DNA of 64,000 bases from Papilionanthe hookeriana x Papilionanthe teres (GCA_022702705.1 CM040431.1:26491623-26555622), one strand, 5' to 3'. Numbered from the stretch's first letter, positions 11,341-22,831 are shown. A program made the numbers and translations. Notes: generated by a model from the letters alone, not told the origin.

Positions 11341-13089
11341 ATTTGGATTATTATCTTAATTTTTAATTAAGAACTAAATATTGTTAAAGTGATTTATTTA
11401 GGGATTTTTTAAAAATTAAAGAATAAATATCCTCTTAATAATATCCCTATTTTAATAATCCAAATTTAAATATATTCTTTCCAATATTTAAATCATTTAA
11501 TTAATTAAAGTTTCATTTTGATATTTTCAAAGTGTTTAATGTGTTTCTACCCCTTAATCTCCCTAAGTTTGAATCATCCAAGAGAAAGTTAAAATCAAAT
11601 ATTTCACCCTCCATTTTGATTAAACCTAAAGTTTTAATTAAGGGTTAAAATTATTAATTACCTTTATGCCCTTTTACGCTTATTTATTTCATAACTCACT
11701 AGATTGAGTTCAAATGAATTTGGAATTTATGTGTCACCTTACTCACATGTCAATTAAGACATTAGAGGAGAAAATGTGATTTTTCTGAATTTAATTTATT
11801 TATATAATTATTTTTAGTAGAAAATAGGGGTTTTCAAAGAAAATTTAACAACTTGACAAAGGAAAGGTTTCTATCCTTAAGAAAATTATGGGATGTTCCT
11901 AATGACCAGAGGACCACTTGGACCAATTTTTGGGATTTTTTGAATTATATTTTATTTATTATAATTATTTTGAGTTTTAGAGTATTAATTAATTATAAAA
12001 TAAAATTAAAGTTGAAAAATGGATTTTATATTTTTATTAAATCTCTCTGACCTCAAGGAGTTCAGAGAAATAGATTTTATATTTTTTTGATTTTTTTTTG
12101 ATTTATTAGAATTATTTTAGTGAAAAGGTTAAAAACTTATTTTTTTAATATTAAAAATTACATTAAGCCTTTAAAATTCAATATCTTATCCTAGGGACTT
12201 AGAAAAAATATTTGGTTTGTTCCTAAGTGATTAGGAGTCAAAATGTGACATTTTTATGATTTTTAATATTTTTGTGTATTATTTTTTTAATTATTAAAAT
12301 ATTAAAATATTGTGAAAAATATACTTTTTTAGAAATTTTCAATTTTAATTTTCCTGAACTCCCCTGATATTAGATAAGCTCTAAAATCATTTTTGTGAAT
12401 TTTTGAAAAGTATTTTTGGAGTTATGAATTTTTAAAGTTCCATTCTTATGAGGCTTAATCAATCCATTTGGTGGGGTTAATCAAGTCCAATTAATTTCAA
12501 AATTTTATATAAGGTTCCTCTAACCCTAAAGAGTAATGGAGAATTATTTTCAAGTCATATTGATGTGTGGATAACCCTAATTAAATCAAATTCAAATTTA
12601 GGGGTTTAGGCCAATTAAGGTTATTATGAATGAATTAACTCAAAATATACTTTTCATAGGGTCCTCTGTTCCTAAGAAACATCACCAAATTTTCCTAGAA
12701 TTTATTTTACAATATGCTAATTATTGGAATTAAAATACCTAAAACAGTGACATGAACTTGAAAGTTCAATAACTTTTCACAGAGATGGCCTCTGACCTTA
12801 AAAAATTCAGGGAATGTTCCCAAGATCAGAGGCTTCAAAAGCCCTATGGTCTCATGCCATGGTGAATTGTCTATACAAATGGAGAATCAAACTATTGGAA
12901 ACAGTAAATAAATTATTAAAAATAAAATAGTCCTCCAATTAACTTGGTTTCTTTTCCACATTATTCTCCTCTGTTCACTGAGCAATAGAGTATTTTTATT
13001 TTATTTTTTTGATTTTTCTATGCAAAGATATGAATTTTTGAAGTTCAGGGCATCTAAATAATTCAAAAATACCTTAATTTCCTACTTAT

Positions 13090-13310
13090 CCACGCAGCGC
13101 CGCGTTAACCTCGATAGCTTCGAAAGCCCACGCGTCGCTCTGTGATTCGGCGCCGCCATCTGACTCAACTCTCCAGGGGCCCGCGGTTCGCTTACCATTG
13201 TGCCGTCCAACTTGATCTCGACCATCCGCTCGATACATGTGCGATCCAACAGCTCCTGGTCATCGTCTACGACTGGTGTGCACCTGTGACCGTCTCACTC
13301 AATTCTTAAT
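13090..13310 (-). other. GC-rich block with conserved open frame (copy B)
   Basis: Counterpart of 5310-5525 and 33426-33641. On the minus strand the frame is open for about 70 codons and ends in RRCVDK and a stop. It contains the shared strings CTPVVDDDQE, APGELSQMAAPN and TRGLS. The GTG start seen in copies A and C is shifted here by a small change (GTGAGACGG), so no common start codon is preserved. Confidence 0.5.
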
Positions 13311-13867
13311 GGATTTTTGTGTTCTTATGCTCTATGGATTCGTCTTAAAGAGACGAACACATCCATACGGTTTATAGGCTATGAAATTAACCCAAACAAA
13401 ATGGAGAATTGTTGGAAGCTTGGGAGGAAGAATGAGTTCATACCTTTGCTCAGAGAAGTGAAGCTTCGATCTGAGAGTTGTGTCACCTTCGATTGAGTCC
13501 AGGCAAGCTCCAGATGAAGTCTCTAGCTCTGGGGAATTGTCTAGGTATGAAAGTGACCAAGGCCGATCACAAAGCTTGGAGGCTGGAAGCAATGGCTGGC
13601 CTGGTGAGGGGGCTTTTGCTGGGCAACTTCTCCTCTTGGTCTGGTGAAGGTGTAGGATCAATCAATTTGGAGATTGGCTCACTGTGGTGAAGTGTCCTGT
13701 TTTTTGGGTGGATTTTCAACTCAGAAATTGAGCTCACAGAGAGGGTTTTAGGGCTGGATTTCAATGGAGATCAAGTTCTCTATGTCTGGGGAGGAGTCTG
13801 GAATGATTTTGGCAGAGTTTTGGTAAGGTTTGGTTCAACTCCTTTTTTGGCCTAGAGGGTGGTGGCA

Positions 13868-13874
13868 TTAAATA
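13868..13874 (-). promoter_or_regulatory. Putative TATA box of LTR B
   Basis: TATTTAA on the minus strand, aligned with TATTTAAA of LTRs A and C. In a 3' LTR it would drive outward transcription toward A. Confidence 0.4.
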
Positions 13875-16241
13875 GACATGGCTGGAGGGCTTCCCAGGGG
13901 GGTTTGATGCTTGGGATCAGCTGCTCTATGCAAGAGAAGAACAACCATGGTGTTCCATTGGACTAGGACAACTCAGTAAGGAAGAATTGAAAATTTTGGC
14001 TCACATGGAGCTCTCAGCCATGGTGTTTTCCGGCGACCCAGGCAGCTGGCCAGCCAGGCATTGGTCACCATCTCGACCAGTGAGGTCAGGGCTGGGGTTT
14101 GGTGAGTTCAATTGGCTTTAGACATGTGTAAAGGATTTTATTTAAATGGAATGGGGGAGAATTCATTTTGGCTTAATTTGGTCCAATGCATGGATTAAGC
14201 TAGGTGCACCTCCCCAAGGTTGGTTTGGGCTGAAGAGAAAGTCATTTGGATCAGCTTGATTAGTGGGGTCAAGTCACAATCCAAGTACAATTAGGCTTAA
14301 GCATGAGTTAGGGGAGACATGGGAATGGTTAATGACTCTTAAGGAGTACTTAAAGGCCTTCCTCCTTTTCCCACTTATGGGGTGTTGACAATCCTAAGAT
14401 TCTCATGGCTCCCATGTGGGTTGTGCATGGCTCCAAGGCTTGCTCATGGCTTAGGAATGGCTTGGTTCACTTGCATGAGAAAGGGATTTTAGGATTTTTG
14501 AAATTTAGGGGTATTTTGGCATCAGGCTTGATTTAGACTTATTTGATGATGGAATTGGAACTTAGGGAATGATTTTGATTAAATGGATGACAAATGAAAA
14601 TGGCATATGGGCTTTAGAGTCAATTTTGGGCTTTTGAAATTGTCTTGGAATGGGCTGTTAAAGTGATTTAAGGAAGTGGGCTTTTGGATTTAAAATAAAT
14701 TTGGGATGAAAATTTTGTAACGGATTGTGCCAAATAAATGTTGAAATTGGTTTAGGCATGTGTCATGAGTGGTTTGGAACAAGTTTAAAGTGATTTTGAA
14801 TTGAATTGGGTTGAATTTGGTTTTTTTGGTAAAGGGGTCAAGGTGGGCCAAATTGGGATAACTTGGGCTAAGTTTGGGCTAAAGTTGGAATTGATGTAAA
14901 ATTAATGTTGAGAAATGTTCATGGGAGTGTCACAAAGAGTTTTCAACTTTGGTTGGGCTTTGATTTTAGGATTTGGGCTCATTTGGGTTAGGCTTGGGCT
15001 TAGGTCAATTTAAGAGATTTTGGTTTTGGTTTAGGTTTGGGTGGATTTTAAGTTCAAATTTTGGGCAAATAAAGATAGTGTTTTGTTTATGGGGATGTTA
15101 GGAAGGCTTTAGAAAAGATTTGGGGCCAATTGGAGTTGAATTGGATGGGTTTGAGCTAGGTTTAGGTCAAGTGCCAAAATTGGGCCTTAGTCTTCAAATT
15201 GAAATTGGGCCCAAATTTCAATCAAATTGGACTTGGATTTTGGTCTAAATTGATATTGGGGATATTTATTTGAAGTTTAGAATTGAATTGGACCAAAATT
15301 GAGGTCAATTAGGGTGGTTTGGTTTGACATTGGGTTCACTTGGGTTTAAAATGGGCCAAATTGGGGGTTTTGGTAAAAGTGGGGTAAATTGGCAAAATTG
15401 GCCCATGGTGTAGTTGAACAAAATGAAATTGGGAATATTTGGGATTTTCTGGAATTTTTTGGGAATTTGCTGAATTTTTGGAGTTTTGGTGTAAAAGGGT
15501 ATTTTGGTAATTTGGGGGGGGGGTTAGGGGTATTTTTGGAAATTTTGGTATTTTTTGCCAAAGATGATCAATTTGAATGGTGGGAAATGTTTAGGATTGA
15601 TTTTGAGGAATTTTGGGTAATTTAGGTGATTTTGCAAATTTTGGGTAGTTCCAAGGGCATTTGGTAGGTTTAGTGGGTCCGGGGCCCCGGGGGTCAAAAA
15701 TTGAAATTTTAGAAAAATGAAGATTGATCAAATTTGAGTAGAATTTAATCACTTTGGTTAAGCCATGAAGTCATATTAAGCCCATATGAGCCATGAGAGG
15801 ACTCATTTGAGGCATTCACTATGTTGTTCCCAACCCTTTTAGCTGTAGGGCTTAGGGGTTAAGGACCATCCATATGAATTACCTACATGAGTCAGGAAGT
15901 CAAGTTTGGTGAGAGTGTGGTTTTAGGACTTGGAATGTGTGTGAGAGTGTAGTGTATGTGCAAGTCAACCCTCACCAGACCAGGCCACCCAGGGTATTCC
16001 TAAGGCCAAAAGGTCCTATAGAGAACTCATCCTTTAAACCTCCACTTTTGATTTCACCCCTCTAGGTGATTAGGGGTCTACAATCAAGCTTGTGGGTTTT
16101 GCAGGGAGTCAAGAGGTGTTTGAATTTCTAAAGGGTGGGTTCCACTTCTAGTCCTCTAAGATTAGTCAAAGGAAAAGCCTATGGCTAGATCCTAAGTACT
16201 AAAGAGAGAAGCGAAGGACCTCATCAAAAATGAGGTCAACA

Positions 16242-16258
16242 AATGGACCCCCAATAGG
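16242..16258 (-). other. Polypurine tract candidate next to the 3' LTR of H
   Basis: On the minus strand, CCTATTGGGGGTCCATT immediately precedes the LTR start TGTTGACCTC. A G-run next to the 3' LTR is the expected primer site for plus-strand DNA synthesis in Ty3 elements. The flank of C (36603 on) is unrelated, which confirms that this side is internal. Confidence 0.6.
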
Positions 16259-16559
16259 TGTGGTGTGCTAACCAAGCACACCGCGCGTATTGGCATTGAC
16301 CGAAGAGATCAACAAGACCAACACAGATGTACAAGTGACAAACTTAGGACGAAGTAGAAGAATTTCCGCTGGGGAGTATCAGGTATATTTCCAAGACCGG
16401 AGATTCCTGAACTCTCGTTGGGGAATAAAAAAGGAGGTGAACTCCAAATCACAAGATCTGGGGAATTTGATTTAGATTTTATTTTACTTTTAAATTTCAA
16501 GTTTCAATGTGTGAGTTTAGATTTCGATTTGAAGTTTAATTTAAAATCGATTTAAGGAA

Positions 16560-17850
16560 ATTTTGAATTTGAAATTTGGATTTGAAATGAGAATTAAAAC
16601 CTAGATTTCAACCTCGGGATTGCGAAGAGAACTGGAATTTAGGTACCAGCCTCGGAGTGAGAATTAGAGTTTAAGTATCGACGTAAAAAAAGGATGAGAA
16701 TCAGAATTTAGGTACTGATCTCGAAATGAGAGTCAGAATTTAGGTACCGACCTCACAAAGGATGAGAATCAGAATTTAGGTACTGATCTCGAGAGTGTGA
16801 GATTTGAAATTTAAGTATCAAACCTGAAAGAGAATCGAAATTTAGGTATCGACCTCGAATGAGAGTCGGAATTTAGGTACCGACCTCGAAGGGAGAGAAC
16901 TTGAATTTAGGTACCAGTCTCGGAATTTAGAATTGAAATTTAAGTATCAATTCGAAAGAGAATCGAAATTTAGGTTTCGATCTCGAATGAGAGTCAGAAT
17001 TTAGGTACCGACCTTGAAGGAAGAGAACTGGAATTTAAGTACCAGTCTTGGAATTTAGAATTGAAATTTAGGTATCAATTTGAAAGAGAATCGAAATTTA
17101 GGTATCGATCTTGAATGAGAGTCGGAATTTAGGTACCGACCTCGAAGGAAGAGAACTGGAATTTAGGTACCAGTCTTGGAAATTTAGAATTAAAATTTAG
17201 GTATCAATTCGCAAGAGAATCTAAATTTCGGTATCGATCTCGAATGAGAGTCAGAATTTCAGTACCGACCTCGAAAAAAGAGAACTGGAATTTACGTACC
17301 AGCCTCAGAATTTAGAATTGAAATTTAGGTATCAATTCGAAAGAGAATCAAAATTTAGGTATCGATCTCGAATGAGAGTCGGAATTTAGGTACCGACCTC
17401 GAAGGAAGAGAACTGGAATTTAGTGTACCAGTCTCGGAAATTTAGAATTGAAATTTAGGTATCAATTCGCAAGAGAATCGAAATTTAGGTATCGATCTCG
17501 AATGAGAGTCGGAATTTAGGTACCGACCTCGAAGGAAGAGAACTGGAATTTAGGTACTAGTCTCGGAATTTAGAATTGAAATTTAGGTATCAATTCGAAA
17601 GAGAATCGAAATTTAGGTATCGATCTCGAATGAGAGTCGGAATTTATGTACCGATCTCGAAGGAAGAGAACTAGAATTTAGGTACCATCCTCGGAATTTA
17701 GAATTGAAATTTAGGTATCAATTCGAAAGAGGATCAAAATTTAGGTATCGATCTCGAATGAGAGTCGGAATTTAGGTACTGACCTCGAAGGAAGAGAACT
17801 GAAATTTAGGTACCAGTCTCAGAATTTAATGAGAAATGGAAATTGTTTCC
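16560..17850 (-). repeat. 128-bp higher-order tandem array in the 3' UTR of H
   Basis: About nine to ten copies of a unit near 128 bp, each made of four ~32-bp subunits built around GAATTTAGGTACC or GAAATTTAGGTATC followed by GACCTCGAA or similar. Copies differ by a few substitutions. The array lies between the AlkB ORF and the PPT, so it is in the 3' untranslated region. Hypervariable tandem repeats at this position are known in Tat/Ogre elements and can seed genomic satellites. Confidence 0.9.
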
Positions 17851-18414
17851 AATCTCGAAGATTTATCTTTATGAAGAGGGACCCAGTCTCATTCCATCAG
17901 AACCAAATCGAACAAAGTTCGTGGCTCCGTGTCAATAGAACTAGTCGATCCTCTAAGACACAGAAGAAAGAGAACTGAAAGGAGCTGGTAGTGTACCAAG
18001 CTAAAAAGACTTGACTTAGCAATAAGTCGAGGAAAATATTCAAATTTCAAAAGAGTTTCAAATAGATTTTGGTTGAGAGAAGAACTGAAAGGTTCGAATC
18101 AGAGGATTCAGAACGGAATTCAATTTGAGATTTAGATTCATTTTGTTTGTCCTTTAACGATCCCATTTTTTATTTTTGTTATTTATTTAGTGTTCATGTG
18201 AATTTGAAGTTCATTTTAATATTCAGATTTTTAGGAAAAATTCTCATTTATTTTCTTTTCTTTTCGTTCTTCGTTCAAAGTTCATTTAACTCTAATGGTG
18301 TTTCCCAGTCAATTTGCACAAAAAGAGGTGAAGGCAAAATATGACGTAGTCGTTTTCATTCCAACTTGCTGAAAGTACATCATACAAATTGTTCTAGTCA
18401 TGATGACATTTTCC
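17851..18414 (-). other. Non-coding 3' region of H
   Basis: AT-rich sequence between the tandem array and the last recognisable open frame of H. It includes a T/C-rich stretch (about 18165-18300). I see no motif or credible frame here. Confidence 0.5.
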
Positions 18415-18597
18415 TCAGAATTTTAATGTCTCATACAATCCATGTAATTCCAAAACGGACTGTGTAAACTTCTTGCTGATCCATTCAATAGCGTCTGTCA
18501 AAAAATCCATGTCTGAATAGTAAGAAACATGGGCAATAACATCACCTTCCAAGCCACCCTTGGCAGGAATACCGCATGGATGTGCATTTGAGGTGTG
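18415..18597 (-). other. Unrecognised 60-codon open frame downstream of the AlkB ORF
   Basis: Just past the AlkB stop, in another frame, the minus strand stays open for 60 codons between TAG (18598-18600) and TGA (18415-18417). The peptide looks protein-like, with IPAKGGLEGDV, DFLTDAIEWIS and LELHGLYETLKF, and shows normal amino-acid composition in an otherwise AT-biased region. No ATG is near its start. It may be the tail of a once longer ORF, for example a C-terminal extension of the AlkB protein lost by a frameshift, or chance. I do not recognise a family. Confidence 0.35.
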
Positions 18598-18628
18598 CTA
18601 TTTCCCATGTAACTCACAGCTCATAGGG

Positions 18629-20098
18629 TCAGAGACTCTCCAATTCTGGATCTGGCTGAAAGTGGTAAGGCATTTTTTTGTCATCCATTCTTCTAAAAGT
18701 AACTGAGATCCGCTCCACAGGAACTCCCAGAATGTAATGCTTCGCAACGTCAGCTCTGTTTCCTTTTAACACCAGGACGCCTACCGGTAGTGGTATCTCC
18801 ACCGGCCCTCGAAACTCACCGGGGCCTGCAATCCGGAGGTTAGATTCGAACATGATGTTGCACTGGTTGACGAATGATAATGTGCAGAAGGGTCTAACAA
18901 AGTCATGATGGTCTATATGCAGAGGTATGCAGTCGCCTTCCTTGTAGATGTTGATAATGCAGCTGTTGGGTATGTAATTTGCAGGCAGTACCCTCCATGT
19001 TATCATCCTTTTCACCATTCTCTTGATGATTCTTGGCATCAGATCCACCTCACTGCGACGGAGTATCCCTGGTGGATTTCCTTTTCTGTCTGTGGCAAAA
19101 TTGTAGCAACATCCGCATTGGATTGTAACTCTTCCTTTTCCTGACATCCATCTTCGGGGTTCTGAATATGTCTTTTCTCTCAGGCGGCCAACTCGACCCA
19201 TTTTCTGCAATTCAAGGATGCAATCTACAATTTATTGTTGCTCATAATCTGAGAAAACATTTATATGTAGCTCGAGGCCTTCCAAGATGTTGACCCTCTT
19301 GTTTCCAATTCTTTCAAAGTATTCAAAGGTTTTCTTCTCAACTAGTTGCATTTTCTCCAGCTTGTATTCCGGGATTATCTGATGTCCTCGGTGTCTAGTA
19401 ACATACTACGAGATGTATGGCTCAACCCCAGCACGTTCTTCTGCATGTCTTGGCTCCTCGGGGATAGTCTCCGTAGGGACATCCTCTGGGGTTGCTTTCT
19501 CAACAAGACTCTTCAGATCCGGTACATATGCTCGGCGTCGAGGTACCGACTCTATTTCGGCTTTTCTTGATATTTCTTTTATCTGTTCCGACCTTCTTGG
19601 AGTTGACTTTCTTATTTTTGGTTCCTGATGAACCGGTCTCCTTGGAGCATTTGCATTAACAGTATCCACTGTCTGTTCATATTGATCTTCTGCTAACTTG
19701 GTCAACATTTTGCGAATGCGACGATTCTTATTTCTCCGCTGGGTAGCAGAGAGAGTAGCTCTCCTTACCCCTTGAATTTCTGTGGGCGCGGCGCTGACAA
19801 GCCTACCCTCTATTGTGGCAACCATGGACTTAACTTTCTTATCTTCTCCGGTTGCATGTGCGGCGTTTGCTTTTCTTTTCTTATTGTTGGATTGGTGGCT
19901 CGGGCCACCCATTTTCATCACTGTCTGGCTGTGAAGTTCTTCTCGATCAACTGAGATCCAATCATCTTCTTCGTATTGTAAGCCGGCTGGTGTGAAGTCT
20001 GAGTCAATCTCTATCACTGCTCCATCCCTCACCCTCTTTTCATCAAGTTCTAGACTCACGCCATTTCTAAAGTTTAGAACCAACCGCCCGTTCGACAT
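18629..20098 (-). pseudogene. Captured ALKBH9/10-like AlkB (2OG-Fe(II) dioxygenase) ORF of element H, two in-frame stops
   Basis: One reading frame of 489 codons runs from ATG (20096-20098) to 18629, broken only by TAG (19406-19408) and TAA (19232-19234). The first ~230 residues are a charged, basic module with KKRK and an ATLSATQRRN motif (residues ~117-126). The C-terminal ~200 residues are a plant ALKBH9/10-type AlkB domain: EPRRWM, GKGRVTIQ, GCCYN, GNPPGIL, then the iron triad HID (His codon 18917-18919, Asp 18911-18913) and distal His (18737-18739 in DVAKH). RISVTFR (Arg codons 18710-18712 and 18692-18694) binds 2-oxoglutarate. Plant family members remove N6-methyl from adenosine in RNA. 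The ORF is on the sense strand of H between integrase and the 3' UTR array, the usual extra-ORF position of Tat elements. No intron-like gap is seen. Both stops could derive from glutamine codons by C-to-T change. Activity is inferred only. Confidence 0.9.
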
Positions 20099-20477
20099 TT
20101 CTCTGCGAAAAAAAACAAGGAAAGGATCAGGGGATGTACTAAGAACAAGAACAATAAGAAAAAACACTTAAAAATTCTTATTCACTTCTTTTAAATTTAA
20201 AGGAAGTAGGAAGAGATGAGAGAATATCAGGAATGAATAGATTTAAAAGGAAAGATTGACATTTTATTATTATGATTTCCCATGTTTTCTTTTTAACATT
20301 TTTATTGATAAAATTTTTTTTTATCATCCATTTTATTTTTTTTTGGGTTCGGACCAAGTCACAAAGTAATTACTCACCCGTGTTTCTAGGGATGAGATTC
20401 TATTTTAGAGGCCACCCTTCGAAACATCTGGTTGCTTAATACTTCTTTAAATACCGTCCATTGATTGGAAGCATGGG

Positions 20478-21540
20478 TCATTCTCCACGACAATTCACAA
20501 GCTGGTAGGAACCTCCTGAGTAGACTGTCTCGACCACGAACGGCCCTTCCCATGTTGGTTCAAATTTACCACCTATCTTGCGATGTGCAAGAATAGGTCT
20601 TCTGAGAACAAGAACTATGTCACCGACTTTGAATGTCCTGGGACGGACCAGTTTATCATGGGCCTGGATCATCTTGGTTTGATACAGTTCCAAATTCTGC
20701 TGTGTGGAAAGTCTTTTTCCTTCCAAGCTTTCCAATTCTTCCAGTCGTAGTCTGGCATTTTCTTCTATAGTGAACTTTTCTGCAACTGCAATTCGGAGTG
20801 ACGGAAGCTGAACTTCCAGGGGCAAGACGGCCTCGGACCCGTACACTAAAGTGTAAGGTGTATACTGAGTAGGAGTCCTAAAAATCATCCTGCAGGCCCA
20901 TAAGGCTTCTAACAACTTCTCGTGCCAATTTCTCTTGTTGTCATCCAAAGTTTTCATTAAAATTTGAACGAGAGTTTTATTAAAAGCCTCGACCAAGCCG
21001 TTTGCTCTTGGGTAGTAGATCGTTGAGTATCTCCAATCGATCCCGTATCTTCTGACAAAATTGTTGATCTTTGTACTTTTGAATGCAGACCCATTATCTG
21101 AAATGATCCTGTGCGGTACCCCAAAACGGTAGACAACTTGGTTCTTAAAAAGTCGTAGCACGTGGTGTGCATTCACTTCTACGAGTGGTATAGCTTCGCC
21201 CATTTAGAAAAGTAGTGCTCGTAGGCGCAAGAATGAAGCGATGTCCTCTTGAAGAAGGCGGTTCTATCGGACTCGTTATATACGTGCCCCAACACTCAAA
21301 TGGCCATGATGCGATTGTCGGATGTAGCACATTTGGAGGTTGGTGTAGAACCACTCCGTGCACTTGGCACTGGTGACAACTTTTGGCAACTTTCATACAG
21401 ATCGGTCATCATTGAGGGCCAGTAGTAACCTAGTCTTTTAATCTTCATTTTCATTTTCAGACCCGACTGATGAGCGCCACAAAGTCCTGAATGTATTTCT
21501 TTAACGATTTCACGAGCCTCGGACCCGCTCAGGCATCTTA
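20478..21540 (-). pseudogene. Integrase of element H, frameshifted
   Basis: This enzyme joins retrotransposon cDNA to the genome. Read on the minus strand, an HHCC-type zinc region comes first (HSGLCGAHQ, YYWPSM, then SCQK; about 21370-21500). The core follows, with PIEPPSSRGHRFILA in one frame (about 21240-21300) and the rest in the frame of 20478-21203. There, SDNGSAFK carries the second Asp, GLVEAFNKT carries the Glu, and ALWACR is also present. A chromodomain-like tail is not evident; the end is the usual FKVGDIVLVLRR and WEGPFVV block. At least two frame changes near 21200 and 21370 make it non-functional, although the DDE residues in the long frame are intact. Confidence 0.9.
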
Positions 21541-21541
21541 G

Positions 21542-22447
21542 TCACATCTGATCAAAAGACTTTCTGTATAATGTATTATTTATTAATGCGTAAGACAGAG
21601 TTCTTTTCTTGATTTGATGGGCTATCGACTTATCGTTTGGTAGGTTACATGTCTGCAAGTAGTCTATTAATGGCTGCCGCCAATCTTCTGTATTTTCTGC
21701 CACTGCTGCAATTGTTTCTTCTACTTTTCTTTCTGATTTATGTATTGTGCCCATGTCGAGCTGTGATAGGACTTGTCGTCCTTGAACTGACACATCGACC
21801 GACTCATCCTGCAAGCAGGCAAATTCCTTTGCAAGGCGGGCTAATGCATCTGCGAGAGTATTTTCTTTTATGTGATTCTTGTTGATTTTTATGTTTGGAA
21901 TTTGTTCCAAAAATTTCATGGCGTACTGAAAGTACTGCTCGAGTCTTGGCTTTAAAATTCTGTATTGTCCGGCAACCTGTTGAATGATCAACTGAGAATC
22001 TCCGTAGATGTTGATGTCCGTTATTCCCATCTGAATGGTTAATTCCAATCCGGTTATAAGGGCTTCGTATTCTGCCTCGTTGTTTGTACACGGTTCTGTT
22101 AAGTGGTAGGAGTATTTTAACATCCCCCACTCCGGTGTTATAAAGATTAGTCCGATTCCTGCCTTACCAGGCACTATCGTTTGCAATTCTTTGTTCTTCT
22201 GTGCTGAGGACGCACCGTCAAAGTACAGTTCCCAAAGTTGATCACCGTGGTCTTTTAGGCTCATTATCTGCTCGTCAGGCAAATCGTCGTCGAGAGGCGA
22301 ATCTGCCGGTAAAGGGTGTGCTGCAAGGAAGTCTGCTAGGACTTGTTCCTTCACGGTGCGAAGAGGAACTAAAGTTATGTCGAATTGTAATAGCATCATC
22401 GACCACCTGGCAAGTCTGCCAAAAAGCGTCGGTCGGGTCATCAAGTA
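21542..22447 (-). pseudogene. Archaeal-type second RNase H (aRNH) of element H
   Basis: After the RT-linked RNase H, the frame continues with LWELYFDGASS (first Asp), a GIGLIFITPEW strand, NNEAEYEALI (Glu), GDSQLIIQQV (Asp) and NTLADALARLA (last Asp). All four acidic positions are present. This dual RNase H arrangement is diagnostic of the Tat lineage of plant Ty3 elements. The frame is open from 22444 to 21542 and is separated from the upstream RNase H only by a TAA at 22448-22450, in frame. It degrades the RNA of RNA-DNA hybrids during cDNA synthesis. Confidence 0.9.
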
Positions 22448-22828
22448 TTACAATGGATTAACTCTCGAAATAAGGTTGACCTTATGAGAAAGCATGTAAT
22501 GCCTGAGCTTTTGAGCGGCGAAGATCAGGGCCAAACAATGCTTCTCAATCGGAGGATACTTTATTTTCGTCGGGATTAAACGACGGCTTAGGTAGTAGAG
22601 AGCGTTTTCTTTTCCCTCGTCATTGACTTGGGCTAGCAGGGCTCCGAGAGAATCATCTAAAGCCGCGGTATAAAGTATTAATAGTCTACCTGAGACTGGG
22701 GTTGCTAAGACAGGAGGTGTCATTAAATATTGTTTAACGTCCTTGAAAGCCCGCTGGCATTTCTCATCCCAAACGAATTTGGAGTCCTTTTTAACTAATG
22801 CCGAGAAGGGCTGACACTTACCTGACAA
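22448..22828 (-). pseudogene. RT-connected RNase H of element H
   Basis: The domain shows FVWDEKCQRAFKDVK, LILYTAALDDSLGALL, YYLSRRL, YPPIEKHCLALIF and LRHYML. This is the standard Ty3 RNase H/tether order directly following RT. The first acidic site reads TAALD rather than the usual VSD/ASD form, as often seen where this first RNase H is degenerate in Tat elements with a second one. It ends at TAA (22448-22450). Confidence 0.85.
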
Positions 22829-22831
22829 ATT

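Larger units (their letters stand above)
9636..16241 (-). repeat. 3' LTR (B) of element H, 3' end removed by insertion of A
   Basis: It matches LTR C from its first base (plus-strand 16241, reading TGTTGACCTC on the minus strand) down to 9636, which aligns with 29963 in C. The remaining ~720 bp of the LTR 3' end present in C (29240-29962) is absent because A begins there. It contains a TATA box at 13868-13874, the GC-rich block at 13090-13310 and an AAATT array at about 11190-11340. Short open frames inside it, for example 15346-15561, are low-complexity shadows of CCAAAT-rich sequence. Confidence 0.9.

Noticed and set aside
15346..15625. Overlapping open frames on both strands in LTR B (and 35669-35923 in LTR C)
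   Set aside because: Low-complexity CCAAAAT text; peptides diverge with indels between B and C and show no coding signature.
16290..16500. Short frames on both strands next to the PPT of H
   Set aside because: Overlapping opposite-strand frames in 3' UTR sequence with no motif.
18629..19210. AlkB domain as an ordinary host ALKBH9/10 gene
   Set aside because: It is in one frame with an element-specific N-terminal module, lies on the sense strand between integrase and the 3' UTR array of H, shows no introns, and is enclosed by matching LTRs.
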